From Roseivivax jejudonensis (GTDB taxonomy: Bacteria > Pseudomonadota > Alphaproteobacteria > Rhodobacterales > Rhodobacteraceae): a DNA stretch of 64,000 bases. Every line of letters begins with the position of its first letter. Position 1 is the first letter of the stretch. The translations under genes were made by a program, and so were the position numbers. Shown in pieces: positions 55,458 through 64,000 of this stretch. Below the pieces are notes generated by a model that did no database searches, was not told the DNA's origin, and was given only the letters and a program-made list of their open reading frames with translations. Location: NCBI RefSeq assembly GCF_900172265.1, contig NZ_FWFK01000002.1, positions 248,001 through 312,000 of the forward strand, in the 5' to 3' direction.

Positions 55458-55537
55458 CCTGTTGGCGGCCGCCACGGCACCGGCCCTGTCGCGACCGCAA
55501 CCACAACGGTCGTGTCCGCCCCGCGCCGCCCCCGACC

Positions 55538-55584
55538 CTTCATCTTGCCCGGAAACCCCGGGGGTCCGGGGGCAGCGCCCCCGG
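55538..55584 (-). repeat. Dispersed palindromic repeat, copy F (AAGATGAAG tail)
   Basis: On the minus strand CCGGGGGC-GCT-GCCCCCGG is followed by ACCCCCGGGGTTTCC and GGGCAAGATGAAG. It is nearly identical to copies D and G but in the opposite orientation. Confidence 0.8.
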
Positions 55585-55654
55585 TCCTTCGGATACCACC
55601 GGGTGGCACGGTTGCCCCTTGCCGTCGCGATCCGCGCCGCCTAAGCGCGGACAC

Positions 55655-56299
55655 ATGGACAGCGCGTTTCTCGTTTCCGCCTTCGTCACCCTTTTCGTGG
55701 TGATGGATCCCATCGGCACCACGCCGGTCTTCATCGCGCTCACCCGCGGCATGGCGCCGGCGCGGCGTCGGGCGATCGCAGTGCGGGCCTGCCTCGTGGC
55801 GCTCGGCGTGCTGCTGCTCTTCGCGTTCCTCGGCGAGGCGGTGCTGGATTTCGTCGGCATCACCATGCCGGCCTTCCGCATCGCGGGCGGTCTCCTTCTG
55901 TTTCTCACCGCGCTCGACATGCTCTTCGAGCGGCGCAACAAGCGCCGCGCGAGCACCGCCGAGGAGGCCGAGGAAGAGGACGACGACCCCGACAGCGACC
56001 CGTCGGTGTTCCCGATGGCGATCCCGCTGCTGGCGGGCCCGGGCGCGATCACGACGATCATCCTGCTGGTCGGGCGCGCGGGCGACGCCGCCGGCACCGC
56101 CGCGGTGCTGGGGGTGATGAGCTCGGTGCTGTTGATCGCGCTCGTTCTGCTCCTGGCCTCGAACCTGATCGAGCGCGCGCTCGGCGGGATCGGCATCACC
56201 GTGCTAACCCGGCTCTTCGGGCTGCTGCTCGCCGCGCTGTCGGTCCAGTTCGTCGCCGACGGCCTCATCGCCTTCGGCTTCGGCACGCCGCCGGGCTGA
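55655..56299 (+). CDS. MarC family inner-membrane protein
   Basis: A 214-residue membrane protein of the MarC family with six predicted helices, function unknown despite the historical name. It has the family start SAFVTLFVVMDPIGTTPVFIAL, FRIAGGLLLFLTALDMLFERR, an acidic loop (EEAEEEDDDPDSDPSVFPMAIPLLAGPGAITTIILL in short motifs) and a terminal VQFVADGLIAFGF. The ATG at 55655 is the family start. It lies 62 bases before the aspartic protease gene. Confidence 0.92.
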   Translation: MDSAFLVSAFVTLFVVMDPIGTTPVFIALTRGMAPARRRAIAVRACLVALGVLLLFAFLGEAVLDFVGITMPAFRIAGGLLLFLTALDMLFERRNKRRASTAEEAEEEDDDPDSDPSVFPMAIPLLAGPGAITTIILLVGRAGDAAGTAAVLGVMSSVLLIALVLLLASNLIERALGGIGITVLTRLFGLLLAALSVQFVADGLIAFGFGTPPG

Positions 56300-56360
56300 G
56301 CGGGCTTCCCATCGGCGCCGCGCGCGCCTACCTCAGGAAGATGAGACGCGGAGCGACGCC

Positions 56361-56942
56361 ATGACCGGGGACGAGATCGCGCGGCTGGGATATCTCGGCC
56401 TGCTCGGCAGCGCGCTGATCGTCTGGTTCCTGGTCTCGGGGCGGGAAAGCCTCGGCCAGCGCGCCAAGCAGATGGCGGCCTGGGTCCTGATTTTCCTCGG
56501 CACCATCGCGGCGATCGGGCTGTGGGGCGACATTCGCCAGACGGTCGCCCCACAGCAACAGGTCATGGCCGAGGCGGGCCGGATCGTCCTTCCGCGAGCG
56601 GCGGACGGGCACTACTACGCCGATGTGGACGTGAACGGCGCCTCGCTGCGCATGCTCGTCGATACCGGCGCCTCGACCACGGTACTGAGCCCGGCCGACG
56701 CGCGCCGGGCCGGGCTCGATCCCGACGGTCTCGGCTATTACGGTCGCGCGATGACGGCGAACGGCGAGGTGCGCACCGCGCCGGTGACGCTCGACAGCGT
56801 GGCGATCGGTCCGGTGTCGGCGTCCGGGGTTCGCGCCGCGGTCACCGAGGGCGAGATGGCGCAATCGCTGCTCGGAATGACCTACCTTCAGCGCTTCTCG
56901 CGGATCGAGATCGCCGGCGGCGAGCTGGTGCTCGAGCAATAG
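56361..56942 (+). CDS. Retropepsin-like aspartic protease (TIGR02281 family)
   Basis: A 193-residue membrane-anchored protein with a retroviral-like aspartic protease domain. Two membrane helices (LGYLGLLGSALIVWFLV and MAAWVLIFLGTIAAIGLWG) are followed by a domain with the active-site Asp101 in MLVDTGASTTVLS and a Gly-Met-Thr-Tyr-Leu segment (LLGMTYLQRFSRIEIAGGEL) that closes the fold. Such proteins are dimers with one Asp from each chain. The substrate is unknown. It faces the periplasm by its topology and converges on holC. Confidence 0.92.
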   Translation: MTGDEIARLGYLGLLGSALIVWFLVSGRESLGQRAKQMAAWVLIFLGTIAAIGLWGDIRQTVAPQQQVMAEAGRIVLPRAADGHYYADVDVNGASLRMLVDTGASTTVLSPADARRAGLDPDGLGYYGRAMTANGEVRTAPVTLDSVAIGPVSASGVRAAVTEGEMAQSLLGMTYLQRFSRIEIAGGELVLEQ

Positions 56943-57027
56943 CGCCGGCGCCCGTGCCGACGGTTTCAGCGACGCCGGTGAGGTCCGGGCGGCACCGCAT
57001 CCCGTGGCGCCACGGGCGCGGGGCGCC

Positions 57028-57495
57028 TCATCGTCCGGCGCTTTCGGCCTTCATCTCCCAGCGCCCGGACTCCTCGGACCAGTACTGCGCCGCGCAGCCG
57101 GCATCGGTCAGCCCCTTCCACTGCACCCGCGCGGCCTGCGTCGCCGCAGTGTCGGCGCCGTCGAAAAGCACGCAGACCCGCGCGAAGGCGCCGACCTCCG
57201 CGGCCGTCACCGTCGCGCCATCGACCGACATCAGGCAGGTCGCCCCGTTCGGCGTCTCGACCGCGTCGGTCAGCAGCACCGGTTGCGCCGTGTCGTGCGG
57301 CCCGCCCGCAAGGCCGTGCGGCAGGAAGCCGTCCTCGTCGCCCGCCCAGAGCGCGGCGTCGAGCGCCGCGAGCCGGTCGCGGTCGGTGCCGCGAACGGCG
57401 ATCCGGTGCCCTGCCCCCAGCGCCTTGTCGAGAAGCTGCGCCAGCGCCGTGTCGAGCGGCCGCCGCGTCAGGTGGTAGAAGAGCGCGGCGCCCAT
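57028..57495 (-). CDS. holC: DNA polymerase III chi subunit
   Basis: A 155-residue clamp-loader accessory protein that contacts single-strand binding protein. Family sequence is recognisable in LFYHLTRRPLDTALAQLLDKALGAGHRIAVRG, LDAALWAGDEDGFLPHGLAGG, PVLLTDAVETPNGATCLMSVDGA and ARVCVLFDGADTAATQAARVQWK. It lies one base after the pepA stop; pairing of pepA and holC is common in proteobacteria, which supports the call. The psi partner is not in the window. Confidence 0.93.
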   Translation of the reverse strand: MGAALFYHLTRRPLDTALAQLLDKALGAGHRIAVRGTDRDRLAALDAALWAGDEDGFLPHGLAGGPHDTAQPVLLTDAVETPNGATCLMSVDGATVTAAEVGAFARVCVLFDGADTAATQAARVQWKGLTDAGCAAQYWSEESGRWEMKAESAGR

Positions 57496-57496
57496 C

Positions 57497-58966
57497 TCAT
57501 CCCGTCTCGAACCCGTCGCGCACCAGTCGGTCCAGCGCCATCACGCCCCAGCCGGTCGCGCCCTTGGGCGCCAGGAGCGTATCCTTGCCGACGAGGGCGA
57601 CACCGGCGATGTCGATGTGGATCCACGGCACCTCGTCCTTGACGAAGCACTTGAGGAACTCGGCCGCGGTGATCGTGCCCGCGGGTCGCCCGCCGGTATT
57701 CTTGATGTCGGCGATGTCCGACTTGATCTGCTTGGCGTAGCCGGCACCGAAGGGCAGCGGCCAAGCGCCCTCGCCCTCGGCCTCGGCGGCCGCGGCGAAC
57801 TGCCGGCCGAACCGGTCGTCGGTGGAGAAATAGGCCGCGTTCTCGTGGCCGAGCGCGATGATCGCGGCCCCCGTGAGCGTTGCCAGATCGACGATGGCGG
57901 CGGGCGCATAGTGCTCCTGCGCGTACCAGAGCACATCGGCGAGCACGAGCCGGCCCTCGGCGTCGGTGGAGATCACCTCGACCGTGTCGCCCTTCATCGA
58001 GGTCAGCACATCGCCCGGGCGGTACGCCTGGCCATCGGGCATGTTCTCGACGAGGCCGGCGAACCCCACGACATTGGCCTTCGCCCCGCGCTTGGCGAGC
58101 GCCATCATGGTGCCGGCGACGGTGCCGGCGCCGCCCATGTCCATGGTCATCGCCTCCATGCCGGCCGACGGCTTGATCGAGATGCCGCCGGTGTCGAAGA
58201 CGACACCCTTGCCGACGAGCGCGAGCGGCGGCTCGTCGCCGCCGTTCATCCACTTCATCACCACCAGTTGGGCCGGCGTCACCGACCCGCGCGAGACAGC
58301 GAGATAGGCCCCCATGCCGAGACGCTCCATCTCGGCCTCGTCGATCACCTCGACCTCGAGACCCAGATCGCGCAGCGCCGCCAGGCGCGCGGCAAACTCG
58401 GTCGTCGACAGCACGTTGGAGGGTTCGCTGACCAGATCGCGGGTGAAGGCGACGCCCTCGGCCACGGCGCGCGTCGCGGCGAAGGCGCTCCGCGCGGCGT
58501 CCGGCTTCGCCACGTGGACCGCGACGGGCTCCGGCGTGGTGGCCGGTTCGGACTTGCGCGCGGTGAAGGCGTAGGAGCGCAGGATCAGCCCGAGCGCGAT
58601 CTCTGCCGGGCGGCGCGTGCTGCCACAAAGCAGCGTGACGGCGGTGCGCCCGGCGATCCGCCCGATCGCGGCACCCGCCTTGCGCGCCTCGGCGACCGAG
58701 GGCCGGCGCGACAACCGAACGAGGTCGACCCCTTCGGCGGCAAGCCCGGCGGGAAAGCCGAGGCTCAGCACCTCGCCCTCCTCGAGCTTGGCCCAGCCCT
58801 CGGAGGCGACCGCACGGGCGACCGCGCCCTTGGTCAGGCGGTTGAGCCGCCGCGCCGCGGGCCCCAAAGTTCCGTCGCCGGGGATCAGCACGGCAATGCG
58901 GCCGGCTGCCTCGGCCAGCGCGGCAAGATCGGTCTCCTGGAAGGCGACGTCGCGAAGGTCGGTCAT
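57497..58966 (-). CDS. pepA: Leucyl aminopeptidase (M17)
   Basis: A 489-residue cytosolic zinc or manganese aminopeptidase that removes N-terminal residues, and in some bacteria also acts as a DNA-binding factor. The C-terminal catalytic domain has VGKGVVFDTGGISIKPSAGMEAMTMDMGGAG (metal Lys and Asp), NMPDGQAYRPGDVLTSMKGDTVEVISTDAEGRLVLADVL (the NTDAEGRL active site, here STDAEGRL) and PWIHIDIAG. The first 170 residues are the regulatory domain. Motif residues (Lys, Asp, Asp, Glu) appear intact. ATG 58966 matches the family start. Confidence 0.95.
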   Translation of the reverse strand: MTDLRDVAFQETDLAALAEAAGRIAVLIPGDGTLGPAARRLNRLTKGAVARAVASEGWAKLEEGEVLSLGFPAGLAAEGVDLVRLSRRPSVAEARKAGAAIGRIAGRTAVTLLCGSTRRPAEIALGLILRSYAFTARKSEPATTPEPVAVHVAKPDAARSAFAATRAVAEGVAFTRDLVSEPSNVLSTTEFAARLAALRDLGLEVEVIDEAEMERLGMGAYLAVSRGSVTPAQLVVMKWMNGGDEPPLALVGKGVVFDTGGISIKPSAGMEAMTMDMGGAGTVAGTMMALAKRGAKANVVGFAGLVENMPDGQAYRPGDVLTSMKGDTVEVISTDAEGRLVLADVLWYAQEHYAPAAIVDLATLTGAAIIALGHENAAYFSTDDRFGRQFAAAAEAEGEGAWPLPFGAGYAKQIKSDIADIKNTGGRPAGTITAAEFLKCFVKDEVPWIHIDIAGVALVGKDTLLAPKGATGWGVMALDRLVRDGFETG

Positions 58967-59432
58967 GCGGGAACTCTCTTCGGTTGCGGGCTCGTTCCGG
59001 CGTAGCGGCTTCGCGCGGGGATGACCAGAGCGGGGCCGCCCGGCAGCCAGACGCCGGCGCGGGCGGAGAGACCCGGGGGCGCTGCCCCCGGACCCCCGGG
59101 GTTTGCGGCAAGATGAAGATCCCGGCGTGGCGCGCGGCGGATGCAGGGGGGCGCCCGGGCGCCCCGGCTCCTGGGCCGGCGCGCTTGCGCCCGGCCGGCA
59201 AGAGGCGGTTCGGGCGGCGAAGCTGCGCGCGGGTCCTGCGTGGTCGCCGGCGAGACCAAGACCGGATGGGAGGCGATGCCGGTGACGCAGGAGGATGCGG
59301 GACAGGCCGGGACGGGACCGGGTGCGCGGCCCGTGCGGCCGTGCCGGTCGGGTGCGCCGCGGGCCGGGCTTTCCGGCCCGGGCGGCATCGGATAGGGTCC
59401 GGCACGGGAACCGGGGTGCAGGAGAGACGGGC
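58967..59432. other. Divergent intergenic region of 466 bases between pepA and lptF
   Basis: No gene is supported. It holds repeat copy G and otherwise GC-rich sequence in which I cannot place promoters with confidence, although one for pepA and one for the lpt genes should lie here. Confidence 0.55.
59073..59118 (+). repeat. Dispersed palindromic repeat, copy G (AAGATGAAG tail)
   Basis: CCGGGGGC-GCT-GCCCCCGG, then ACCCCCGGGGTTTG and CGGCAAGATGAAG. It lies between two divergent genes, so it cannot be serving as a terminator for either. Confidence 0.8.
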
Positions 59433-60560
59433 GTGGCGAGATTCGACAGGTACATGCTGTCGCGCTTCATGATGCTCTTCGGCTTCTTCGCGCTCGTCCT
59501 CGTGTCGGTCTACTGGGTGAACCGCGCGGTGATCCTGTTCGACCGCCTGATCGGCGACGGCCATTCGGCGGCGATCTTTCTCGAGTTCACCGCGCTGTCG
59601 CTCCCGAACGTGATCCGGCTGGTCCTGCCGATGGCGGCCTTCGCCGCCACCACCTACGTCACGAATCGTCTCGCCTCAGACAGCGAACTGGCAGTGGTGC
59701 AGGCGACCGGCTATTCGCCGTGGCGGCTGGCGCGGCCGGTGCTGATCTTCGGCGTGATCGTGATGGCGATGATGCTGGTGCTCAGTCACGTTCTCGTGCC
59801 GGCCTCGCTCAAGCAGCTGCGCGAGCGCGAGGGCGACATCGCCGGTTCGGTGTCGGCGCAGCTTCTGCGCGAGGGCCAGTTCCTGCATCCCTCGGACGAC
59901 GTGACCTTCTTCATCCGCGAGATCACCCAGGACGGCCAGTTGCGCGACGTGTTCCTGTCGGACCGCCGGCAGGAGGGGCGCGCGGTCACCTACACGGCCG
60001 ACACCGCCTACGTCCTGCGCGAGGACGGCGCGATGAATCTGGTCATGCTGAACGGCCTCGCACAGACCTTCGTGGCGGCGGACGACCGGCTGTCGACCAC
60101 CACCTTCTCCGACCTCACATACGATGTCAGCGGGCTGATCGACGGCGGCGGCAGCCGGCGGCCGCGCACCTACGCGATGTCGACGGCCGACCTGCTGCTG
60201 CGGACCGAGGAGATGGCGGATATCGCCGACGACAGCGTCGGCGAGGTGCTCGAGGAGGCGCACGGGCGGTTCCAGCAGCCGCTCCTGGCCGTGGTCGCGG
60301 CGGTCATGGGCTACGCCGCGCTGATGCTGGGCGGATTCTCGCGCTTCGGGCTCGGGCGGCAGATCGTGCTGGCGATCTTCCTGCTCGTGCTGGTCAAGCT
60401 GGTCGAGAGCGCGGTGACCGCTCCGGTGCGCTCGAACGGCGCGCTCTGGCCGCTGGTCTATCTGCCCTCGGTCGTGGGGCTCGGGATCGCGGCCGTGCTC
60501 CTGCATCTCGCCAGCCGGCCGTTCCGGCGCCGGCGCGGCATGGCGGAGGTGGCGGCGTGA
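59433..60560 (+). CDS. lptF: LPS export ABC transporter permease LptF
   Basis: A 375-residue inner-membrane subunit of the LptB2FG complex that extracts lipopolysaccharide. The N-terminus FDRYMLSRFMMLFGFFALVLVSVYWVNRAVILFDRL is typical, with six helices and a large periplasmic beta-jellyroll between helices 3 and 4 (about residues 125-270). The start is a GTG at 59433 with GGAGAGA six bases before it. Its stop overlaps the GTG of lptG (GTGA), so the subunits are made together. Confidence 0.95.
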   Translation: MARFDRYMLSRFMMLFGFFALVLVSVYWVNRAVILFDRLIGDGHSAAIFLEFTALSLPNVIRLVLPMAAFAATTYVTNRLASDSELAVVQATGYSPWRLARPVLIFGVIVMAMMLVLSHVLVPASLKQLREREGDIAGSVSAQLLREGQFLHPSDDVTFFIREITQDGQLRDVFLSDRRQEGRAVTYTADTAYVLREDGAMNLVMLNGLAQTFVAADDRLSTTTFSDLTYDVSGLIDGGGSRRPRTYAMSTADLLLRTEEMADIADDSVGEVLEEAHGRFQQPLLAVVAAVMGYAALMLGGFSRFGLGRQIVLAIFLLVLVKLVESAVTAPVRSNGALWPLVYLPSVVGLGIAAVLLHLASRPFRRRRGMAEVAA

Positions 60561-61651
60561 CTCTGCACCTCTATTTCGCGCGCCGGTTCCTGATGGTCTT
60601 CCTCGGCCTTTTCACGGTGTTCGTCCTGTTTCTCGGGCTACTGGACCTCGTCGAGCAGCTGCGCCGCTTCGACGGCGAGGTGGCGTTCGGGCGGGTCGCG
60701 CTGCTGACCGCGCTGAACGCGCCCGCCTCGCTCTACGAGATGCTGCCGCTGGTCATGATCCTGTCGTCCATCGCTGTGTTTCTCGGATTGTCGCGGTCCT
60801 CGGAACTCGTGGTGGCCAGGGCGGCGGGGCGCTCGGGCCTGGTGGCGCTGGTCGGGCCGTCCATCGTCGCGCTGCTGGTCGGGATGGCGGCGGTCGCCGT
60901 GGGCAACCCGATCGTCGCGGCGACCTCGCAGCGCTACGAGGCGATGTCCGAGCAGGTCTCGAACGGGGACACGGGCGTGCTGTCGATCGGGTCCGAAGGG
61001 CTCTGGCTGCGGCAGGGCGACAGCAGCGGGCAGACGGTGATCCAGGCGGCGCGCGCCAATGCCGACGCGACCACGCTCTTCGACGTGACCTTCGTGACCT
61101 ACGACCGCGATGTCGGGCCCGTGCGCCGCATCGCTGCCGAAGCGGCGGAACTCGGCGACGGCGCGTGGGAGCTGCGCGACGCCAAGTCCTGGCCGCTGAC
61201 GCCGGGGATCAACGCCGAGGCGCGGGCGGAGCGGTTCGAGACGCTGGACGTCGCGACCACGCTGACGCGCGAGAACATCCGCGACCGCTTCGGCCGGCCC
61301 TCGGCCGTGGCGATCTGGGCCCTGCCCGACTACATCGCCGATCTCAACCGCGCGGGGTTTTCGGCACGGCGCCACGTCGTGTGGTTCTGGATGGAAATGG
61401 CGCGCCCGCTCTTTCTGGTGTCGCTGGTGCTTCTGGGCGCGGGCTTCACCATGCGGCACTCGCGGCTCGGCCGCACGGGCCTGTCGGTGCTGTCGGCGGT
61501 GCTCGTCGGCTTCGGGCTGTACTACATCCGCAACTTTGCGCAGATCCTGGGCGAGACCGGGCAGATCCCGGCGCTTCCGGCGGCCTGGGTGCCACCGGTC
61601 GCGTCTTTGCTGCTCGCGCTCGGGCTGATCCTGCAACGGGAGGACGGATGA
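60557..61651 (+). CDS. lptG: LPS export ABC transporter permease LptG
   Basis: A 364-residue partner of LptF with the same six-helix plan and a periplasmic jellyroll (about residues 125-265). It begins TLHLYFARRFLMVFLGLFTVFVLF and has LLPLVMILSSIAVFLGLSRSSELVVARAAG, the coupling region to LptB. The start is a GTG overlapping lptF by four bases and its end overlaps lptD by four (ATGA). The ATPase LptB gene is not in the window. Confidence 0.95.
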   Translation: MTLHLYFARRFLMVFLGLFTVFVLFLGLLDLVEQLRRFDGEVAFGRVALLTALNAPASLYEMLPLVMILSSIAVFLGLSRSSELVVARAAGRSGLVALVGPSIVALLVGMAAVAVGNPIVAATSQRYEAMSEQVSNGDTGVLSIGSEGLWLRQGDSSGQTVIQAARANADATTLFDVTFVTYDRDVGPVRRIAAEAAELGDGAWELRDAKSWPLTPGINAEARAERFETLDVATTLTRENIRDRFGRPSAVAIWALPDYIADLNRAGFSARRHVVWFWMEMARPLFLVSLVLLGAGFTMRHSRLGRTGLSVLSAVLVGFGLYYIRNFAQILGETGQIPALPAAWVPPVASLLLALGLILQREDG

Positions 61652-63813
61652 GACGTCGGATGCGATTGGCCTGGGTCTGCGCGCTGGCGATGAGCCTCGC
61701 CGTGCCCGCCGCGGCACAGGACGACGCGCCGGGTGGCGCCGCGCTTCTCGTCGCCGACAGCGTGACCGTCGAAGACCAAAGCCGCCTCGTCGCCACCGGC
61801 AATGTCGAGGCGCTCTTTGACGGCGCACGCCTGGAGGCGCGGCGCATCGTCTACGACCAGGAGACCGGTGCGCTCGAGATCGAGGGGCCTCTGCGACTCA
61901 CCGATCCCGACGGCAATGTCCTCGTGGCCGATCGCGCGGAGCTCGACCGTGAGTTCGAGAACGGGCTTCTGCGCGGCGCCCGGCTCGTTCTGGACGAGCA
62001 GCTGCAACTGGCCTCGGTCGAGGCGCAGCGCGTCGGCGGGCGCTACACCGCGATGAGCAAGGTGGCCGTGACCTCCTGCCAGGTCTGCGGGCCGAACGAG
62101 ACCCCGCTCTGGCAGATCCGCGCCAGCCGGGTCGTCCACGACGAGGACGCCCGGCAGATCTATTTCGACGACGCGCAGTTCCGCGTGCTGGACGTGCCGG
62201 TGATCTACTTTCCCCGGCTGCGCATTCCCGACCCGACGCTGGAGCGCGCGCAGGGCTTCCTCACGCCTTCGATCCGCAGCTCGACCCTGTTGGGCTTCGG
62301 CATCAAGGTGCCGTACTTCGTGCCGCTCGGGCAAAGCCGCGACCTGACCTTCACGCCCTACCTGTCGCCGGTGACGCGGACGCTCGAGACCCGCTACCGC
62401 CAGGCGTTCCGCTACGGCGAGATCGAGCTGAACGGTGCCGTCAGCCAGGACACGCTCGAGTCGGACACGACGCGCGCCTACCTCTTCGCCGAGGGTACGT
62501 TCCGCCTGCCGCGACGCTTCCGGCTGGACTTCGATCTCGAGACCACCTCGGACGAGGCGTACCTGAACGACTACGACTACTCCGGGTCCGACCGGCTCGA
62601 CAGCGCGATCACGCTCAGCCGGACGACGCCGCTGAGCTATTTCGAGGCGGAGTTCATCCACTACCAGACCTTGCGCGACGAGGAGCGCAACGCCACGCAG
62701 CCGACGCTGGTGCTGCATTCGGAGTACGAGCGGCGTATCCCCGGGCTCTGGGGTGGCGAATTGCGGCTGGGCAGCGTGGCGCAGGGGCATTACCGCTATT
62801 CCGACACGCCGTTCGACGGCGACGACGAGGACATGATCGTCGACGGGCGCGACGTGGCGCGAGCCACGGTCGAGGCGTCGTGGCGCCGGACCTGGACGCT
62901 GACCGGCGGCCTGCGCGCGGGGCTCACGACACAGCTCTGGGCCGACCGCTTCGAGATCCGGCAGGACGACACGGCGGCCCGCAGTGCGTCGCAGCTGACC
63001 CCCGCGATCGCGGGCGAGCTGCGCTGGCCGTGGACGCGCAACGGGCCGGGAGGCGGCCAGTCGCTGATCGAGCCGGTATTCCAGACGGCGTGGACCGGCG
63101 GCAGCCGGCCGGACATCCCCAACGACGAAAGCACGCGCGTCGAGTTCGACGAGGGCAACCTGCTCGCGCTGTCGCGGTTTCCCGCGGCGGACCGGCGCGA
63201 GCGCGGCCGTGTGTCTGCGGCGGGGCTGCGCTTTGCGCACACAGCGCCCGAGGGCTGGTCGACCGGATTCACGCTCGGGCGGGTCTGGCGCGAGGATGCC
63301 GATCCCGCGCTGACCTCCTCCTCGGGCCTCGACGAGGAACAGTCGGACTACCTGCTGGCCGGATACCTCGCGACCAACGAGGGAATCGCCTTTTCGGCGC
63401 GGTCACTCCTCGACCAGGCGGAGGGACGCGTGACCAAGGCCGAGGCCCGGATGACCTGGACCAACATGCGCATGGATATCGAGGCGTCCTACCTGCTCGT
63501 TGCGCGGGACGCGGCCGAGGCCCGCGACAGCGCGACCTCCGAATGGAGCTTCGACGGCGCCTACGATTTCGGCCGGGAATGGTCGGGCGAGGTGTTCGGC
63601 CGCTACAACCTCGTCGAGGACACCTTTGCCCGGGCCGGTCTGGGCGTCACCTGGGAGAACGAATGCGTGAGCGCGAACTTCACCGCGGAGCGCCGTTTCG
63701 CCTCCTCAACCAACCTCGAACCATCGACCGATTTCGGCTTGACCGTCGCGCTGAAGGGCTTCAGCACCGGCGGCAGCGCGAAGGAGTATCGCCGCACATG
63801 CCAGTCTTTCTGA
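61648..63813 (+). CDS. lptD: LPS assembly protein LptD (outer-membrane translocon)
   Basis: A 721-residue outer-membrane protein that inserts lipopolysaccharide into the outer leaflet with LptE. A signal peptide (MRRRMRLAWVCALAMSLAVP, cleavage near AAAQ) leads to an N-terminal jellyroll (VTVEDQSRLVATGNVEALFDGARLEARRIVYD) and a C-terminal beta-barrel starting about residue 200. Cysteines for the disulfides are a CQVC pair near residues 146-149, one in WENECVSANF and one at the end (RTCQSF). It overlaps surA by 16 bases. Confidence 0.94.
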   Translation: MRRRMRLAWVCALAMSLAVPAAAQDDAPGGAALLVADSVTVEDQSRLVATGNVEALFDGARLEARRIVYDQETGALEIEGPLRLTDPDGNVLVADRAELDREFENGLLRGARLVLDEQLQLASVEAQRVGGRYTAMSKVAVTSCQVCGPNETPLWQIRASRVVHDEDARQIYFDDAQFRVLDVPVIYFPRLRIPDPTLERAQGFLTPSIRSSTLLGFGIKVPYFVPLGQSRDLTFTPYLSPVTRTLETRYRQAFRYGEIELNGAVSQDTLESDTTRAYLFAEGTFRLPRRFRLDFDLETTSDEAYLNDYDYSGSDRLDSAITLSRTTPLSYFEAEFIHYQTLRDEERNATQPTLVLHSEYERRIPGLWGGELRLGSVAQGHYRYSDTPFDGDDEDMIVDGRDVARATVEASWRRTWTLTGGLRAGLTTQLWADRFEIRQDDTAARSASQLTPAIAGELRWPWTRNGPGGGQSLIEPVFQTAWTGGSRPDIPNDESTRVEFDEGNLLALSRFPAADRRERGRVSAAGLRFAHTAPEGWSTGFTLGRVWREDADPALTSSSGLDEEQSDYLLAGYLATNEGIAFSARSLLDQAEGRVTKAEARMTWTNMRMDIEASYLLVARDAAEARDSATSEWSFDGAYDFGREWSGEVFGRYNLVEDTFARAGLGVTWENECVSANFTAERRFASSTNLEPSTDFGLTVALKGFSTGGSAKEYRRTCQSF

Positions 63814-64000
63814 CCCGTCTTCTGTCCCTTCTCCTGCCGCTCGTCGCCGCACTGACCGTGGTGCCCTCCACCGGCGCGGCGCAGAACCTGTTCGCCCCGG
63901 CGATCCGGGTGAACGAGCAGGTGATCACCAATTACGAGCTGTCTCAGCGGATCCGGATGCTCGAGGTACTGAATGCGCCCGGCGACCCGGAGGAGACCGC
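63798..64000 (+). CDS. surA: Periplasmic chaperone SurA (5' part only)
   Basis: The first 67 codons of a SurA-like peptidyl-prolyl isomerase and chaperone for outer-membrane proteins; the rest lies beyond the window. A signal peptide MPVFLTRLLSLLLPLVAAL ends near TGAAQ, followed by FAPAIRVNEQVITNYELSQRIRMLEVLNAPGD, the N-terminal chaperone helix pattern. The start lies 16 bases inside lptD. Identity rests on this short N-terminus and on the lptD-surA neighbourhood, which is widely conserved. Confidence 0.85.
   Translation, partial: MPVFLTRLLSLLLPLVAALTVVPSTGAAQNLFAPAIRVNEQVITNYELSQRIRMLEVLNAPGDPEET

Larger units (their letters stand above)
55324..55654. other. Intergenic region of 331 bases with two repeats
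   Basis: No gene is supported between the ABC-F and MarC genes. The space holds repeat copies E and F in reverse orientation and otherwise GC-rich sequence. I see no promoter for marC. Confidence 0.6.

Overview
The window is GC-rich, densely packed bacterial DNA (very roughly two-thirds G+C by eye). It looks like a chromosomal segment of an alphaproteobacterium of the Rhodobacterales (Rhodobacter/Roseobacter relatives). The pointers are a polyol operon in the smoEFGK-smoS-mtlK order known from Rhodobacter sphaeroides, a suf operon led by an IscR that lacks the usual cysteine cluster, a bactofilin overlapping an M23 peptidase gene, citramalate synthase, and a family of short palindromic repeats. 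I see no prophage, transposase, integrase, rRNA or CRISPR array. Almost all genes are core or conserved, and many neighbours overlap by 1 to 4 bases (ATGA, GTGA, TGATG), so translational coupling is common.

Layout. 1-5.9 kb: end of transketolase, a sulfotransferase-like protein, a PQQ-type sugar dehydrogenase, a DoxX/DUF808 membrane pair and a GapB-like GAPDH. 6-7.7 kb: a lipoprotein and an ornithine cyclodeaminase homologue. 7.7-17.7 kb (minus strand): polyol catabolism, made of a SorC-type regulator, binding-protein ABC importer, sorbitol-type SDR dehydrogenase, mannitol dehydrogenase, HAD phosphatase and FGGY kinase. The importer brings in the polyol, the dehydrogenases make ketose, and the kinase feeds it to central metabolism. 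17.75 kb: tRNA-Arg(CCG). 18.2-28.4 kb (minus): iscR, iscS-like, sufB, small membrane gene, ybjQ-like, methyltransferase-like, sufC, sufD, two YIP1-type membrane genes, sufS, then an O-methyltransferase. 28.5-30 kb: hydrolase, small conserved gene and HD hydrolase.

30-46.6 kb: DUF924, an MFS carrier, queA, a giant AsmA/YhdP-type protein, bcp, a DUF455 ferritin-like protein, M23 peptidase with bactofilin, a DHA2 carrier, HNH nuclease, carboxylesterase/alkA/cobK, another MFS carrier and a phytoene-synthase-like (NDUFAF6-like) protein. 46.8-53.3 kb: cimA, cysS, an MmcQ protein, an aminotransferase with three small genes, and ndk with a clear intrinsic terminator. 53.4-64 kb: ABC-F ATPase, MarC, an aspartic protease, holC, pepA, then lptF-lptG-lptD-surA (surA runs off the edge), which build and serve the outer membrane.

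The most notable signals are regulatory. A perfect palindrome (TTTAGAATAGTTCTAAA) overlaps a predicted iscR promoter. A close relative of it lies inside the iscS-like coding sequence, in a patch of atypical AT-rich codons with a promoter-like sequence downstream. Twin operator-like palindromes sit at the predicted smoE promoter. A palindromic repeat family with a conserved GGCAAGATGAAG or GGCCAAGAAGAAG tail occurs in seven places.
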